Assembly: GCA_002297005.1 (NCBI GenBank)
Contig: DBIX01000082.1
Coordinates: 1 to 13,135 of the forward strand
Length of the DNA stretch: 13,135 bases
Reading direction: 5' to 3'
Source: Cyanobacteria bacterium UBA791
GTDB taxonomy: Bacteria; Cyanobacteriota; Vampirovibrionia; Gastranaerophilales; Gastranaerophilaceae
Position 1 is the first letter of the stretch, and each line of letters starts with the position of its first letter. Below are positions 7,848 through 13,135 of the stretch, one piece after another. The position numbers and the translations under genes are program-made. A model generated the notes under the pieces. It made no database searches. It had not been told where the DNA came from and saw only the letters and a program-made list of their open reading frames with translations.

Positions 7848-9485
7848 ATGACTAATACTCTTGTTTTCATAATTATTGCCATCTCAATTGGTTTTATAGT
7901 ATATCTTTCATATCTTTTGGTTTCTTTTACCCAACCAGGATATAAAAAAGAACTTCAAATTAGTTTAGCTGATATGCTAAAACAAATTGAAATGTTGTAT
8001 AGACAAAAAAAATACGAAATTGTTGAAAACGTATCTATTGAATATTTAAAAAGCCAACCAGATGCTTTACCAATTAGAGAATATTTGGCAAAAGCTTTTT
8101 ATTCAAGAGATAAAATTTATGATGCTATTAGCACAATTTTGCTTATTCTTGAAAAAGAAAAAGATAACGTATCAATGCACGTTTTACTTGCAAAATGCTA
8201 CAAGAAAATAAATCAAATTTCAAAAGCTATCAATGAATACAAACTAATTCTTGAGATGGATCCTGAAAATAATATTGCAATTAGAGAATTAGCAGATATT
8301 TATCTTTCTCAAAATCAAAAAATATCTGCGATGAAAATGTTCAAAAAATACGAACAATATGTTGACAGTAATGCAGAACTTTTAAAAGTTAAGACTATTT
8401 TAGCTAATTTGCATGTTGATTTAGAGGAATATGATGAAGCTTTTGAAGAATTATTTGCAATAAAAGAAATTTATCCAGAAGATGTTGATATTAACAAAAA
8501 AATCATTGAATTGTATATAAAAACAAAAAAATTTGATGATGCAATAAATTTATGTGATGAACTTTTAGCAAGTGCTCAAGACGATAACTTCTCATTGTGG
8601 TTATTACAAAATCTTGTAAATATTAATTATGCACTAAAAAGATATGACGAAGCATTAACTTACGCTGAACAATTATTTGAACATCCATTTGCAGATAAAG
8701 TTTCAACAAGAGCTTTAATTGCAAAAATGTATATTTTAAAAGGGGAATTTAATAAAGGTTTAGATTATTTATTAGTTCTTGCTGAAAGCAATCCTGAAAA
8801 TGTTGAAATTAGAAAAATTCTTGCTCAAGCTTATAGAGATGAAAAACAATATACAAATGCCGTTACAACTTATAAAGAAATCTTAGACTTAGTTCCACCA
8901 AGAGAAGTTGCTCTTGTACATACAGATATGAGTAATTTGTACGTTGAATGGGCAATGGATTTGTTTGACCAAGGTGAATATACAGAATGCTTTAAATTAT
9001 TCCCTCTTGCAATTCAATATGATGAATCAAATCCTGCTATTTACTTGCAACTTGGTAAAGTAAATATGCATATCAAGAGCTACAACGAAGCAATTACACA
9101 ATTGAGAAAGTCTTTAGAACTAAATCCAGAACAGGCTGAATGTTATATTTATTTGTCTGAATGTTATGAAGTTATTGAAAATATTTACGAAGAAAAAATC
9201 GCATTGTTAAAAGCTATTAAATACGATAGCGAAAATGCTTATGCTCACTACAGATTAGCAAGATTATATGCAAGACAAAGAGATGTAGAAAACGAAATTG
9301 CCTCTCTTAAAAAAGTTCTTCAACTAGACCCAAATCATATTGGAGCAAGACATCAATTAGCACTTATTTATGAGGGTCAAGGTCAAATTACAGATGCTAT
9401 TGAAATGTATGAATCAATTCTTAAACTTGATCCTGAAAATGAAACAGCTAAAGAAAACTTAGCTATGTTAAAAGACGAAAATTAA
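7848..9485 (+). CDS. Membrane-anchored TPR-array protein
   Basis: This 545-residue protein is one N-terminal transmembrane helix (about residues 5-27, uncharged LVFIIIAISIGFIVYL core) followed by an almost continuous TPR array from about 42 to 540, some 13-14 repeats. Clear units include KINQISKAINEYKLILEMDP, AKMYILKGEFNKGLDYLLVL, YNEAITQLRKSLELNP and DAIEMYESILKLDP, each ending in the usual DP/NP turn. The array most likely lies in the cytoplasm, and the anchor would hold a scaffold at the membrane. No enzymatic domain is present. The start is supported by AAGGA (7837-7841) six bases before the ATG. A hairpin terminator follows at 9509. It is divergent from the secreted protein gene. Similar one-helix TPR proteins act in envelope assembly (LapB/YciM has this layout plus a rubredoxin-like metal motif). 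That metal motif is missing here, so LapB identity is not supported. Confidence 0.85.
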   Translation: MTNTLVFIIIAISIGFIVYLSYLLVSFTQPGYKKELQISLADMLKQIEMLYRQKKYEIVENVSIEYLKSQPDALPIREYLAKAFYSRDKIYDAISTILLILEKEKDNVSMHVLLAKCYKKINQISKAINEYKLILEMDPENNIAIRELADIYLSQNQKISAMKMFKKYEQYVDSNAELLKVKTILANLHVDLEEYDEAFEELFAIKEIYPEDVDINKKIIELYIKTKKFDDAINLCDELLASAQDDNFSLWLLQNLVNINYALKRYDEALTYAEQLFEHPFADKVSTRALIAKMYILKGEFNKGLDYLLVLAESNPENVEIRKILAQAYRDEKQYTNAVTTYKEILDLVPPREVALVHTDMSNLYVEWAMDLFDQGEYTECFKLFPLAIQYDESNPAIYLQLGKVNMHIKSYNEAITQLRKSLELNPEQAECYIYLSECYEVIENIYEEKIALLKAIKYDSENAYAHYRLARLYARQRDVENEIASLKKVLQLDPNHIGARHQLALIYEGQGQITDAIEMYESILKLDPENETAKENLAMLKDEN

Positions 9486-9489
9486 AAAA

Positions 9490-9509
9490 TATTATTTTTA
9501 TCAATAATA
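9490..9509. other. AT-only hairpin before the terminator
   Basis: TATTATT (9490-9496) pairs with AATAATA (9503-9509) around TTTATC. It sits just after the TPR gene stop and directly in front of the stronger terminator hairpin. It may be a weak secondary terminator or incidental. Confidence 0.3.
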
Positions 9510-9541
9510 AAAAAGAGCTACTTAAAAGTAGCTCTTTTTTT
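9509..9541. terminator. Bidirectional terminator after the TPR gene
   Basis: An 11-13 bp stem (AAAAGAGCTAC at 9511-9521 with GTAGCTCTTTT at 9528-9538, loop TTAAAA) is flanked by A and T runs. It ends the + strand TPR gene and, read the other way, the minus-strand operon whose last stop is at 9559. Confidence 0.85.
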
Positions 9542-9558
9542 AGTACATATTCATTTCC

Positions 9559-10212
9559 TTATAGAGGATTAATTTTAGGAGCTTTAATAAGTTCTAAAAT
9601 AGCTCCGCCGATAGATTCGTTTGGATCAAATGGTGGATCTTGTGGTGGTTCTTTAATATTATCTGCCAACATTTTTACAAGAGGTCCAAATGTATCAGGA
9701 ACTAAGATTCTTCTATAAACTCCTGATAAAAGTGATTGTACGTTTGGAGAACGGTTTTCATTGAATTTTGAAAAAGTTCCATAGTACATTTTATCAACGC
9801 CTTTTACATTCTCCATAGCCATAGAATTTGCAATATATAAACCCTCGCAAATTTCAGCTTCATCTTTTGCGTTGTTTAACATTTCTGCCAAAGCTGGAAT
9901 AGCTTTTTCTCTAGCATTTACAAATAGATTAACCTTGTCATTATCAAATTGGCAGTATGGTTTTTCTTTTGTAGACATTATTGGCTTTTTGAAAACTCTG
10001 TCTTTTGGTAATTCAAATTTGTCATTATCTTCTTTTGTAACATGTTTTTCGGCTACTGCTTGAATTGGCTTTTCAGATTTTTGAAAAACATCTTTTGCTG
10101 GCTGGTTAAGGTCTACGCCACTTGAAAATGTAATTTTTGGCATGTTACCTTTAAACATCAAGTTTTGCTTTGATTTTAAAAGCATTGTGCTTTTGATTGC
10201 GTTTACTTTCAT
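9559..10212 (-). CDS. Unknown protein, last gene of the operon, paralogue of its neighbour
   Basis: This 217-residue protein is not from a family I know. Residues 1-25 are basic and end in MFKGN, resembling the short N-terminal F-x-G tag seen in many Gastranaerophilales proteins (from memory, not searched). About 26-85 is a low-complexity linker rich in Lys, Glu and Thr. About 88-213 is a compact helical domain that is about half identical by eye to the protein at 10230-10742. Shared landmarks are FDN-K, EKAIPALA, NAKDEAE, SPNVQ, LSGVYR, DTFGPLVK and DPNE-GGA. The segment AIPALAEMLNNAKDEAEICEGLYIA recalls a HEAT-type helix pair, but only as a resemblance. A strong AAAGGAAG lies five bases before the ATG, and the gap to the previous stop is 17 bp. 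No membrane segment or enzyme motif is seen. Confidence 0.75.
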   Translation of the reverse strand: MKVNAIKSTMLLKSKQNLMFKGNMPKITFSSGVDLNQPAKDVFQKSEKPIQAVAEKHVTKEDNDKFELPKDRVFKKPIMSTKEKPYCQFDNDKVNLFVNAREKAIPALAEMLNNAKDEAEICEGLYIANSMAMENVKGVDKMYYGTFSKFNENRSPNVQSLLSGVYRRILVPDTFGPLVKMLADNIKEPPQDPPFDPNESIGGAILELIKAPKINPL

Positions 10213-10229
10213 TTTTTCTTCCTTTATAT

Positions 10230-10742
10230 TTAATCTACCTTTTTATTATTTTTAAATTGTTTTTGGAATGCATCTCTGATGTATTCAATTACTGCTCCAC
10301 CAACCTCTTCATTTGGGTCATAAGAAATATTCTTATGTGGATTATGTACATTATCCATCATCGTTTTTACTAGTGGTCCAAAAGCATCAGGATTAAGTGT
10401 TTTTCTGTAAAATCCTGATAGGAATGTTTGAACATTTGGGGATTTGTCATTGTTAAATTTTGACATTCTATGATACAAAGCTCCCATATTTTTTGTTCCA
10501 TTTTCAGCCATTTGGTCTGCAATAAAAATGCATTCTGTTTTTTCGGCTTCTGTCTTAGCATTGTCAATTAAGCTTGCTAATCTTGGAATTGCCATTTCTT
10601 TGTTACGTACAAAACAATCGATTTTATTGTTATCAAAAAGAGCAAAAGGACGAGTAGCCGTAGGTAATTCGCAAGGCTTGTATGTCTTTGGCATAAATTC
10701 TTTTACTATTCTTTCGGGTGTGTATCTAGTCGATTGTATCAA
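10230..10742 (-). CDS. Unknown protein, middle gene of the operon, paralogue of the gene at 9559
   Basis: The 170-residue protein carries the same roughly 120-residue helical domain as its downstream neighbour (about residues 36-160: FDNNK, EMAIPRLA, NAKTEAE, SPNVQ, LSGFYR, DAFGPLVK, DPNEEVGGA) but only a short N-terminus, without the FKGN tag. The pair looks like a tandem duplication followed by divergence. The start used here is TTG at 10742. It overlaps the previous gene by 17 bp and is the best choice because AGGA (10751-10754) sits eight bases upstream. An internal ATG at 10694 (MPKTYKPCELP) has only a weak ribosome site. The C-terminal tail is basic (KNNKKVD). Two cysteines, C24 and C42, flank the domain start. 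The family is unknown to me, and I assign no function beyond the context of the operon. Confidence 0.72.
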   Translation of the reverse strand: MIQSTRYTPERIVKEFMPKTYKPCELPTATRPFALFDNNKIDCFVRNKEMAIPRLASLIDNAKTEAEKTECIFIADQMAENGTKNMGALYHRMSKFNNDKSPNVQTFLSGFYRKTLNPDAFGPLVKTMMDNVHNPHKNISYDPNEEVGGAVIEYIRDAFQKQFKNNKKVD

Positions 10743-11442
10743 TTTCTTTTTCCTGTTTTATATCGTCATAACTTTGGAATACTTTTGTTATTCTGTTGTA
10801 AACATCATGCAAGAATGTCCTTGCTTCAAAGGTTCGTTTCGATTGATCTACTTTCTTTTCTTCCTCAACCTCTTTCGGTTCGTATATTCCAAATAGAGAA
10901 ATAATCTTTTTCTTCGCCTCTTGAAGTTTATCTGAAACCTTCTTTTCTATAGAAGCTTTTAGCTCACCAAACATTGCCGTTAATTTATCTTGTATATCAA
11001 ATACTTTGTTAAGAAATTTTCCAGTAAAATTCATTACATTTGCTGGCATATTTTTTATAAAATTAGTGGCGGGGATTAAAACCTTGTTAAACAAAACAAC
11101 CGCTGGTTTTGCTAAAATCGATTGCATTTGTGCTAGTTTTGATGCCATAGCAGAAAGCCTTTGAGTAACAGCCATCATATTTGATTCAAATTTTGCTAAA
11201 GCTTGCAATCTGTTCTGATAAGCTTGTTCATTTTGTTGTGCACGAAGCTTCTGTGCTCTTAACATCGCTCCTATTGCAGCACACTCATTCCAACTCATTT
11301 CTCCAGGTTTTGCACTAAAATCAGCTTTTTTACTTGCTGAACTCATTCCACCTGAACAAATTGGACACGCTCCTGGTGGCAATCCGTGTGGACATAGACC
11401 GCCTGAGGCTTTATTTGTTTGTACGGCTAGAGGAGTACTCAT
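10726..11442 (-). CDS. CxH...CxxC motif protein with long helical body, first gene of the operon
   Basis: This 238-residue protein is not from a named family that I recognise. Near the N-terminus is GGLCPHGLPPGACPICSGG (residues 14-32), a tight C17-x-H19 ... C26-x2-C29 cluster that could bind one zinc or act as a recognition tag. From memory, CPHGLPPGACPIC motifs recur in proteins of Gastranaerophilales. Residues about 50-112 are a long amphipathic helix rich in Ala, Gln and Met (coiled-coil-like). About 112-150 contain semi-hydrophobic stretches (VVLFNKVLIPATNFIKNM), and about 150-200 are charged helix. The C-terminal part ends in EIDTID, overlapping the next gene. No signal peptide is present. 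GGAAG lies 11 bases before the ATG, a usable ribosome site. The gene heads the operon 11442-9559. The 306-bp region upstream holds the probable promoter but I see no strong hexamers. Confidence 0.75.
   Translation of the reverse strand: MSTPLAVQTNKASGGLCPHGLPPGACPICSGGMSSASKKADFSAKPGEMSWNECAAIGAMLRAQKLRAQQNEQAYQNRLQALAKFESNMMAVTQRLSAMASKLAQMQSILAKPAVVLFNKVLIPATNFIKNMPANVMNFTGKFLNKVFDIQDKLTAMFGELKASIEKKVSDKLQEAKKKIISLFGIYEPKEVEEEKKVDQSKRTFEARTFLHDVYNRITKVFQSYDDIKQEKEIDTID
10743..10754 (-). promoter_or_regulatory. Shine-Dalgarno deciding the TTG start at 10742
   Basis: On the minus strand AGGA (10751-10754) lies eight bases before TTG, inside the coding end of the upstream gene. This spacing is ideal and supports TTG over the later ATG at 10694. 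Translation of the two genes is probably coupled. Confidence 0.55.
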
Positions 11443-11493
11443 TTTTTAACACTTCCATTAAGACTAACGATGTGTGCCAAATTTCGACAATTG

Positions 11494-11529
11494 GGGTAAA
11501 AAACTCATACTCAATTTTCAGGGTAAAAA
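11494..11529. repeat. Two GGGTAAAAA direct repeats, 27 bp apart
   Basis: GGGTAAAAA occurs at 11494-11502 and 11521-11529, each preceded by CAATT with slightly different spacing. The pair lies 50-90 bp upstream of the operon start, where an operator or activator site could be. No known binding site is matched. Confidence 0.4.
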
Positions 11530-11680
11530 GTATTAATGCCTTACTTTGCTCGAAGATTGGCGAATTTATATAGCATTCCGGCTTTTACGGCTGCGGCACA
11601 GCTGAAGATATTCACTTCATTTCCTATGATTTTATCGTATTTTAAACATGGTTTATAAACAATAAAAAATTAGTGTATTG

Positions 11681-11706
11681 TTAACATTTTTTAAAAATAA
11701 TGTTAA
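11681..11706. promoter_or_regulatory. Inverted repeat upstream of the acyltransferase gene (candidate operator)
   Basis: TTAACATT (11681-11688) and AATGTTAA (11699-11706) are perfect 8-bp inverted arms around a 10-bp AT-only centre. The centre lies about 55 bp before the start codon, near where an activator or repressor dimer might bind. A second perfect palindrome, GTTTATAAAC, is at 11651-11660. Confidence 0.4.
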
Positions 11707-11733
11707 GTATCTGCCTTAAATTTAAAAATAGTG

Positions 11734-11739
11734 TATTAT
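11734..11739 (+). promoter_or_regulatory. Candidate -10 box of the acyltransferase gene
   Basis: TATTAT lies nine bases before the ATG at 11749, and no Shine-Dalgarno is present. A transcript from here would have almost no leader. TAGTGTATT occurs here and again 58 bp upstream (11671-11679). Confidence 0.4.
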
Positions 11740-11748
11740 GAATATGAT

Positions 11749-12558
11749 ATGGAAAATTTATACGAACACGTACCACCTACGAAACTTAGAAATAAAGACG
11801 AAAAATTCACACCACCAAAAACAGATGCGTTTTGGCTTTGGGTTGCAGATTATGTTTTCTTTCACATGATTGAAAATAGATTTTTCGCTTTAAGATATAA
11901 AAATGCAGATAAAGTTTTTAATAGAGATACATCTGCACCTACAATATTGTTTGCACCACATACAAACTGGTGGGATGGTCTTGTTGGTTATAATCTTTGT
12001 AGAAGATTATTTAAAAAAGAAATTCGTATTATGGTAGAGGAACTTAACCGTTTTCCATTGTTGAGAAGATGTGGAGCATTTTCTGTTAATAAAAAATCTG
12101 CTCAATCTTCTATGCCAGCACTTAAGTTCGCATCAGAAACTATTGGTGATTTAAATAACTTCTTGTATATTTTCCCACAAGGAATTATTATGCCACCAAA
12201 TTATAGACCAATTGAATTTCAAACAGGTATAACTTATATCGCACAAAATGCAGTAAAGAAATTTGGCAAAGTTAACTTAGTGCCTATTGCAGTAAATTAT
12301 ATGTTCTTAAGAGCAAATAAACCTGAAGTTTTGGTTGATTTTCAAGAACCAATTCTTCTAGAAGATGCAAAAGTTGATAGAAAAGAATATACGCAATATT
12401 TGGCAGATATTTTATCAAAAGCTTGTGATAATCAATTTAAAGAAATCTCTGAGGGCAAACTTCAAGATTACGAAACATTGTATCAAGAACCACTACAATG
12501 GTATAGAAAAATTGAACAAAGATTAAAACATATTGAAATTAAAGGCTCTGGCGTATAA
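11749..12558 (+). CDS. Lysophospholipid acyltransferase (PlsC/AGPAT-like)
   Basis: A 269-residue member of the LPLAT acyltransferase superfamily, which moves an acyl group from acyl-ACP or acyl-CoA to a lysolipid at the inner membrane. The catalytic motif H-x4-D is present as HTNWWDG (H71, D76). The second conserved block normally reads FPEGT, and here is FPQGIIMPP (F142-G145), keeping FP-G but with Gln for Glu. A hydrophobic segment, WLWVADYVFFHM (about 29-40), may touch the membrane. Length and order match PlsC-like enzymes. The substrate is not determined and may not be lysophosphatidate. I chose ATG 11749 rather than the in-frame GTG at 11731 because the seven extra codons overlap a -10-like TATTAT. 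The gene overlaps its partner at 12558 as TAATG, so the two are translationally coupled. Confidence 0.85.
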   Translation: MENLYEHVPPTKLRNKDEKFTPPKTDAFWLWVADYVFFHMIENRFFALRYKNADKVFNRDTSAPTILFAPHTNWWDGLVGYNLCRRLFKKEIRIMVEELNRFPLLRRCGAFSVNKKSAQSSMPALKFASETIGDLNNFLYIFPQGIIMPPNYRPIEFQTGITYIAQNAVKKFGKVNLVPIAVNYMFLRANKPEVLVDFQEPILLEDAKVDRKEYTQYLADILSKACDNQFKEISEGKLQDYETLYQEPLQWYRKIEQRLKHIEIKGSGV

Positions 12559-12815
12559 TGGAACTTGTTTTTGGATTTATTATAAGTATCCTTTTAGGAA
12601 TTATAGGTATTATTCCTGCGAGATTTTTTAAAGTTTTTTGCAAACTGGAATTGAATAAATTTGTAGCAGTTATATTAGCAATGGTTTTATCTCTAATTGG
12701 AATTCTTTTATCATTTTTTATTTCTTACTTTTTTGGATTTAAAGTCGAAAATTTTTCATTATTAACACTTTCTATAATTTACTTTGGTTCATACTATATA
12801 TTAAAGTATATGTAG
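12558..12815 (+). CDS. Small three-helix membrane protein, function unknown
   Basis: This 85-residue protein is mostly hydrophobic, with three likely transmembrane helices at about 3-23, 34-60 and 65-84. Short basic turns (KVFCKLELNK) lie between them. The ATG shares its first base with the stop of the acyltransferase gene (TAATG), so it is translated by coupling and needs no Shine-Dalgarno of its own. The two proteins are therefore made together, and this may be a partner that supports or localises the acyltransferase. I recognise no family. The coding case rests on the coupled start, the compatible composition, and a complete frame ending at 12815 just before a repeat element. Confidence 0.7.
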   Translation: MELVFGFIISILLGIIGIIPARFFKVFCKLELNKFVAVILAMVLSLIGILLSFFISYFFGFKVENFSLLTLSIIYFGSYYILKYM

Positions 12816-12820
12816 TTTTA

Positions 12821-12944
12821 TGTCACCCTGAATTTATTTCAGGGTCTTACCAACGTAGAGTTTTGACATACAACTAAAATATATTTTTACGCATAATTTA
12901 TACATTTTTAGCTGGTAAGATGCTGAAACAAGTTCAGCATGACA
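12821..12944. repeat. Compact inverted-repeat element with hairpin ends (MITE/REP-like)
   Basis: Two 32-bp ends (12821-12852 and 12913-12944) are inverted repeats of each other, 26 of 32 bases matching, around a 60-bp AT-rich centre. Each end is itself a hairpin with an 8-bp stem: ACCCTGAA/TTCAGGGT on the left and ATGCTGAA/TTCAGCAT on the right. The two differ by paired, structure-keeping changes. The outermost bases are TGTCA and TGACA. The style recalls the dispersed TGTCA...CCTGAA intergenic repeats found in many genomes. No flanking duplication is evident, and there is no transposase inside. Confidence 0.65.
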
Positions 12945-13090
12945 GTAAATTTTTTGCTTGTGCTTCTGCTCACTTGTTTTGCTCCTGTCAAATCACAGAT
13001 TTGAAACGTCGCTGATATTATGTTGCGTCTTCCAAAGACTTGCACTTCTGCAAGTCTTTTCAGACTTCACATCGGCTTACGCATTCAATA
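12945..13090. other. Structured intergenic tail, no gene recognised
   Basis: A GC-richer stretch than its surroundings, with TCAAATC/GATTTGA (12988-13004), a strong 11-bp hairpin at 13034-13059 and an outer TGCGT/ACGCA pairing (13024-13028 with 13079-13083). The frames are broken by stops, so it is not an intact gene. It may encode an RNA or be a repeat remnant. Confidence 0.4.
13024..13083. repeat. Nested hairpins with alternative pairing
   Basis: AAAGACTTGCA (13034-13044) pairs with TGCAAGTCTTT (13049-13059) in an 11-bp stem with a CTTC loop. The right arm can instead fold forward: AAGTCT (13052-13057) pairs with AGACTT (13062-13067). The two foldings exclude each other. TGCGT and ACGCA can enclose the whole. 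Confidence 0.5.
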
Positions 13091-13111
13091 AAAAAGGGCT
13101 CTTTCGAGCCC
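13091..13111 (-). terminator. Terminator of an off-window minus-strand gene
   Basis: On the minus strand GGGCTC-GAAA-GAGCCC forms a 6-bp GC-rich stem with a GAAA tetraloop, directly followed by TTTTTTATTG. It should end a leftward gene whose coding sequence lies at or beyond the right edge of the window. Confidence 0.85.
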
Positions 13112-13135
13112 TGTTGTAATCAAATACCTTTTCCT

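Larger units (their letters stand above)
11443..11748. other. 306-bp divergent intergenic region with repeats and a coding-like island
   Basis: It lies between the operon (leftward) and the acyltransferase (rightward). The 11480-11530 part has two GGGTAAAAA direct repeats. The 11536-11658 part is richer in G and C than its surroundings and can be read as a 40-codon + strand ORF (MPYFARRLANLYS...). On the minus strand it can be read as a partly open frame with several stops. The 11640-11710 part holds palindromes: GTTTATAAAC (11651-11660), and TTAACATT/AATGTTAA (11681-11706). No RNA family is recognised. Confidence 0.5.

Noticed and set aside
7848..9485. Calling the TPR protein LapB
   Set aside because: The C-terminal metal-binding cysteines typical of LapB are absent.
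10528..10896. 122-codon + strand frame
   Set aside because: It overlaps two minus-strand genes with good start signals and paralogy, has no ribosome site, and its Phe-rich content is typical of an antisense shadow.
11334..11573. 79-codon + strand frame
   Set aside because: It runs antisense through the start of the CxH...CxxC gene and into the intergenic region, without start signals.
11731..11748. Upstream GTG start adding seven codons to the acyltransferase
   Set aside because: The added codons (MYYEYD) overlap a -10-like TATTAT, and no ribosome site precedes GTG. The ATG at 11749 is preferred.
12821..12944. CRISPR or tRNA-like structure in the repeat element
   Set aside because: There are only two inverted 32-bp ends, no repeated spacers, and no cloverleaf.

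Overview
The window is AT-rich, tightly packed bacterial DNA with thirteen supported protein genes, short intergenic gaps and no visible tRNA, rRNA, CRISPR array or transposase. Housekeeping genes (purB, rpsO) sit among lineage-specific proteins. The low GC, the many TPR and coiled-coil proteins, an N-terminal Phe-Lys-Gly-Asn tag on one unknown protein and a CPHGLPPGACPIC motif on another suggest an uncultured gut-type relative of Cyanobacteria (Gastranaerophilales/Vampirovibrionia, 'Melainabacteria'). That assignment is recollection of the group's style, not a search result.

Layout. 1-117: two hairpin terminators, one for an off-window + strand gene and one for purB. 118-1407 (-): purB. 1490-1900 and 1998-2267 (+): a small helical protein of unknown role and rpsO, closed by a strong bidirectional terminator. 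2338-3744 (-): a TPR protein with a long disordered N-terminus. 3926-5854 (+): a GAF-GGDEF-HD-GYP signalling protein whose diguanylate cyclase half looks intact and whose HD dyad is altered. It ends 3 bp from the convergent gene 5858-7171 (-), a YuiF/NhaC-type transporter, which is preceded by 7207-7761 (-), a secreted protein of unknown function. 7848-9485 (+): a membrane-anchored protein made almost wholly of TPR repeats. 11442-9559 (-): a three-gene operon of a CxH...CxxC protein followed by two tandem paralogues. 11749-12815 (+): an acyltransferase translationally coupled to a small membrane protein. 12821-12944: a compact inverted-repeat element whose two ends are hairpins with compensatory changes. 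The last stretch holds further hairpins and the terminator of an off-window minus-strand gene.

How genes may work together. The operon at 11442-9559 is the best candidate for an undescribed system: three proteins without a recognisable family, joined by a 17-bp overlap and a 17-bp gap. c-di-GMP signalling is represented by one protein. The two TPR proteins are probably scaffolds. The acyltransferase belongs to lipid synthesis, and its coupled membrane protein may be a partner.

Expression. Genes here fall into two classes. Most have a Shine-Dalgarno sequence. Four (purB, the transporter, the secreted protein, the acyltransferase) have none, and instead carry a -10-like hexamer 6-9 bases before the ATG, which suggests leaderless or nearly leaderless mRNAs.
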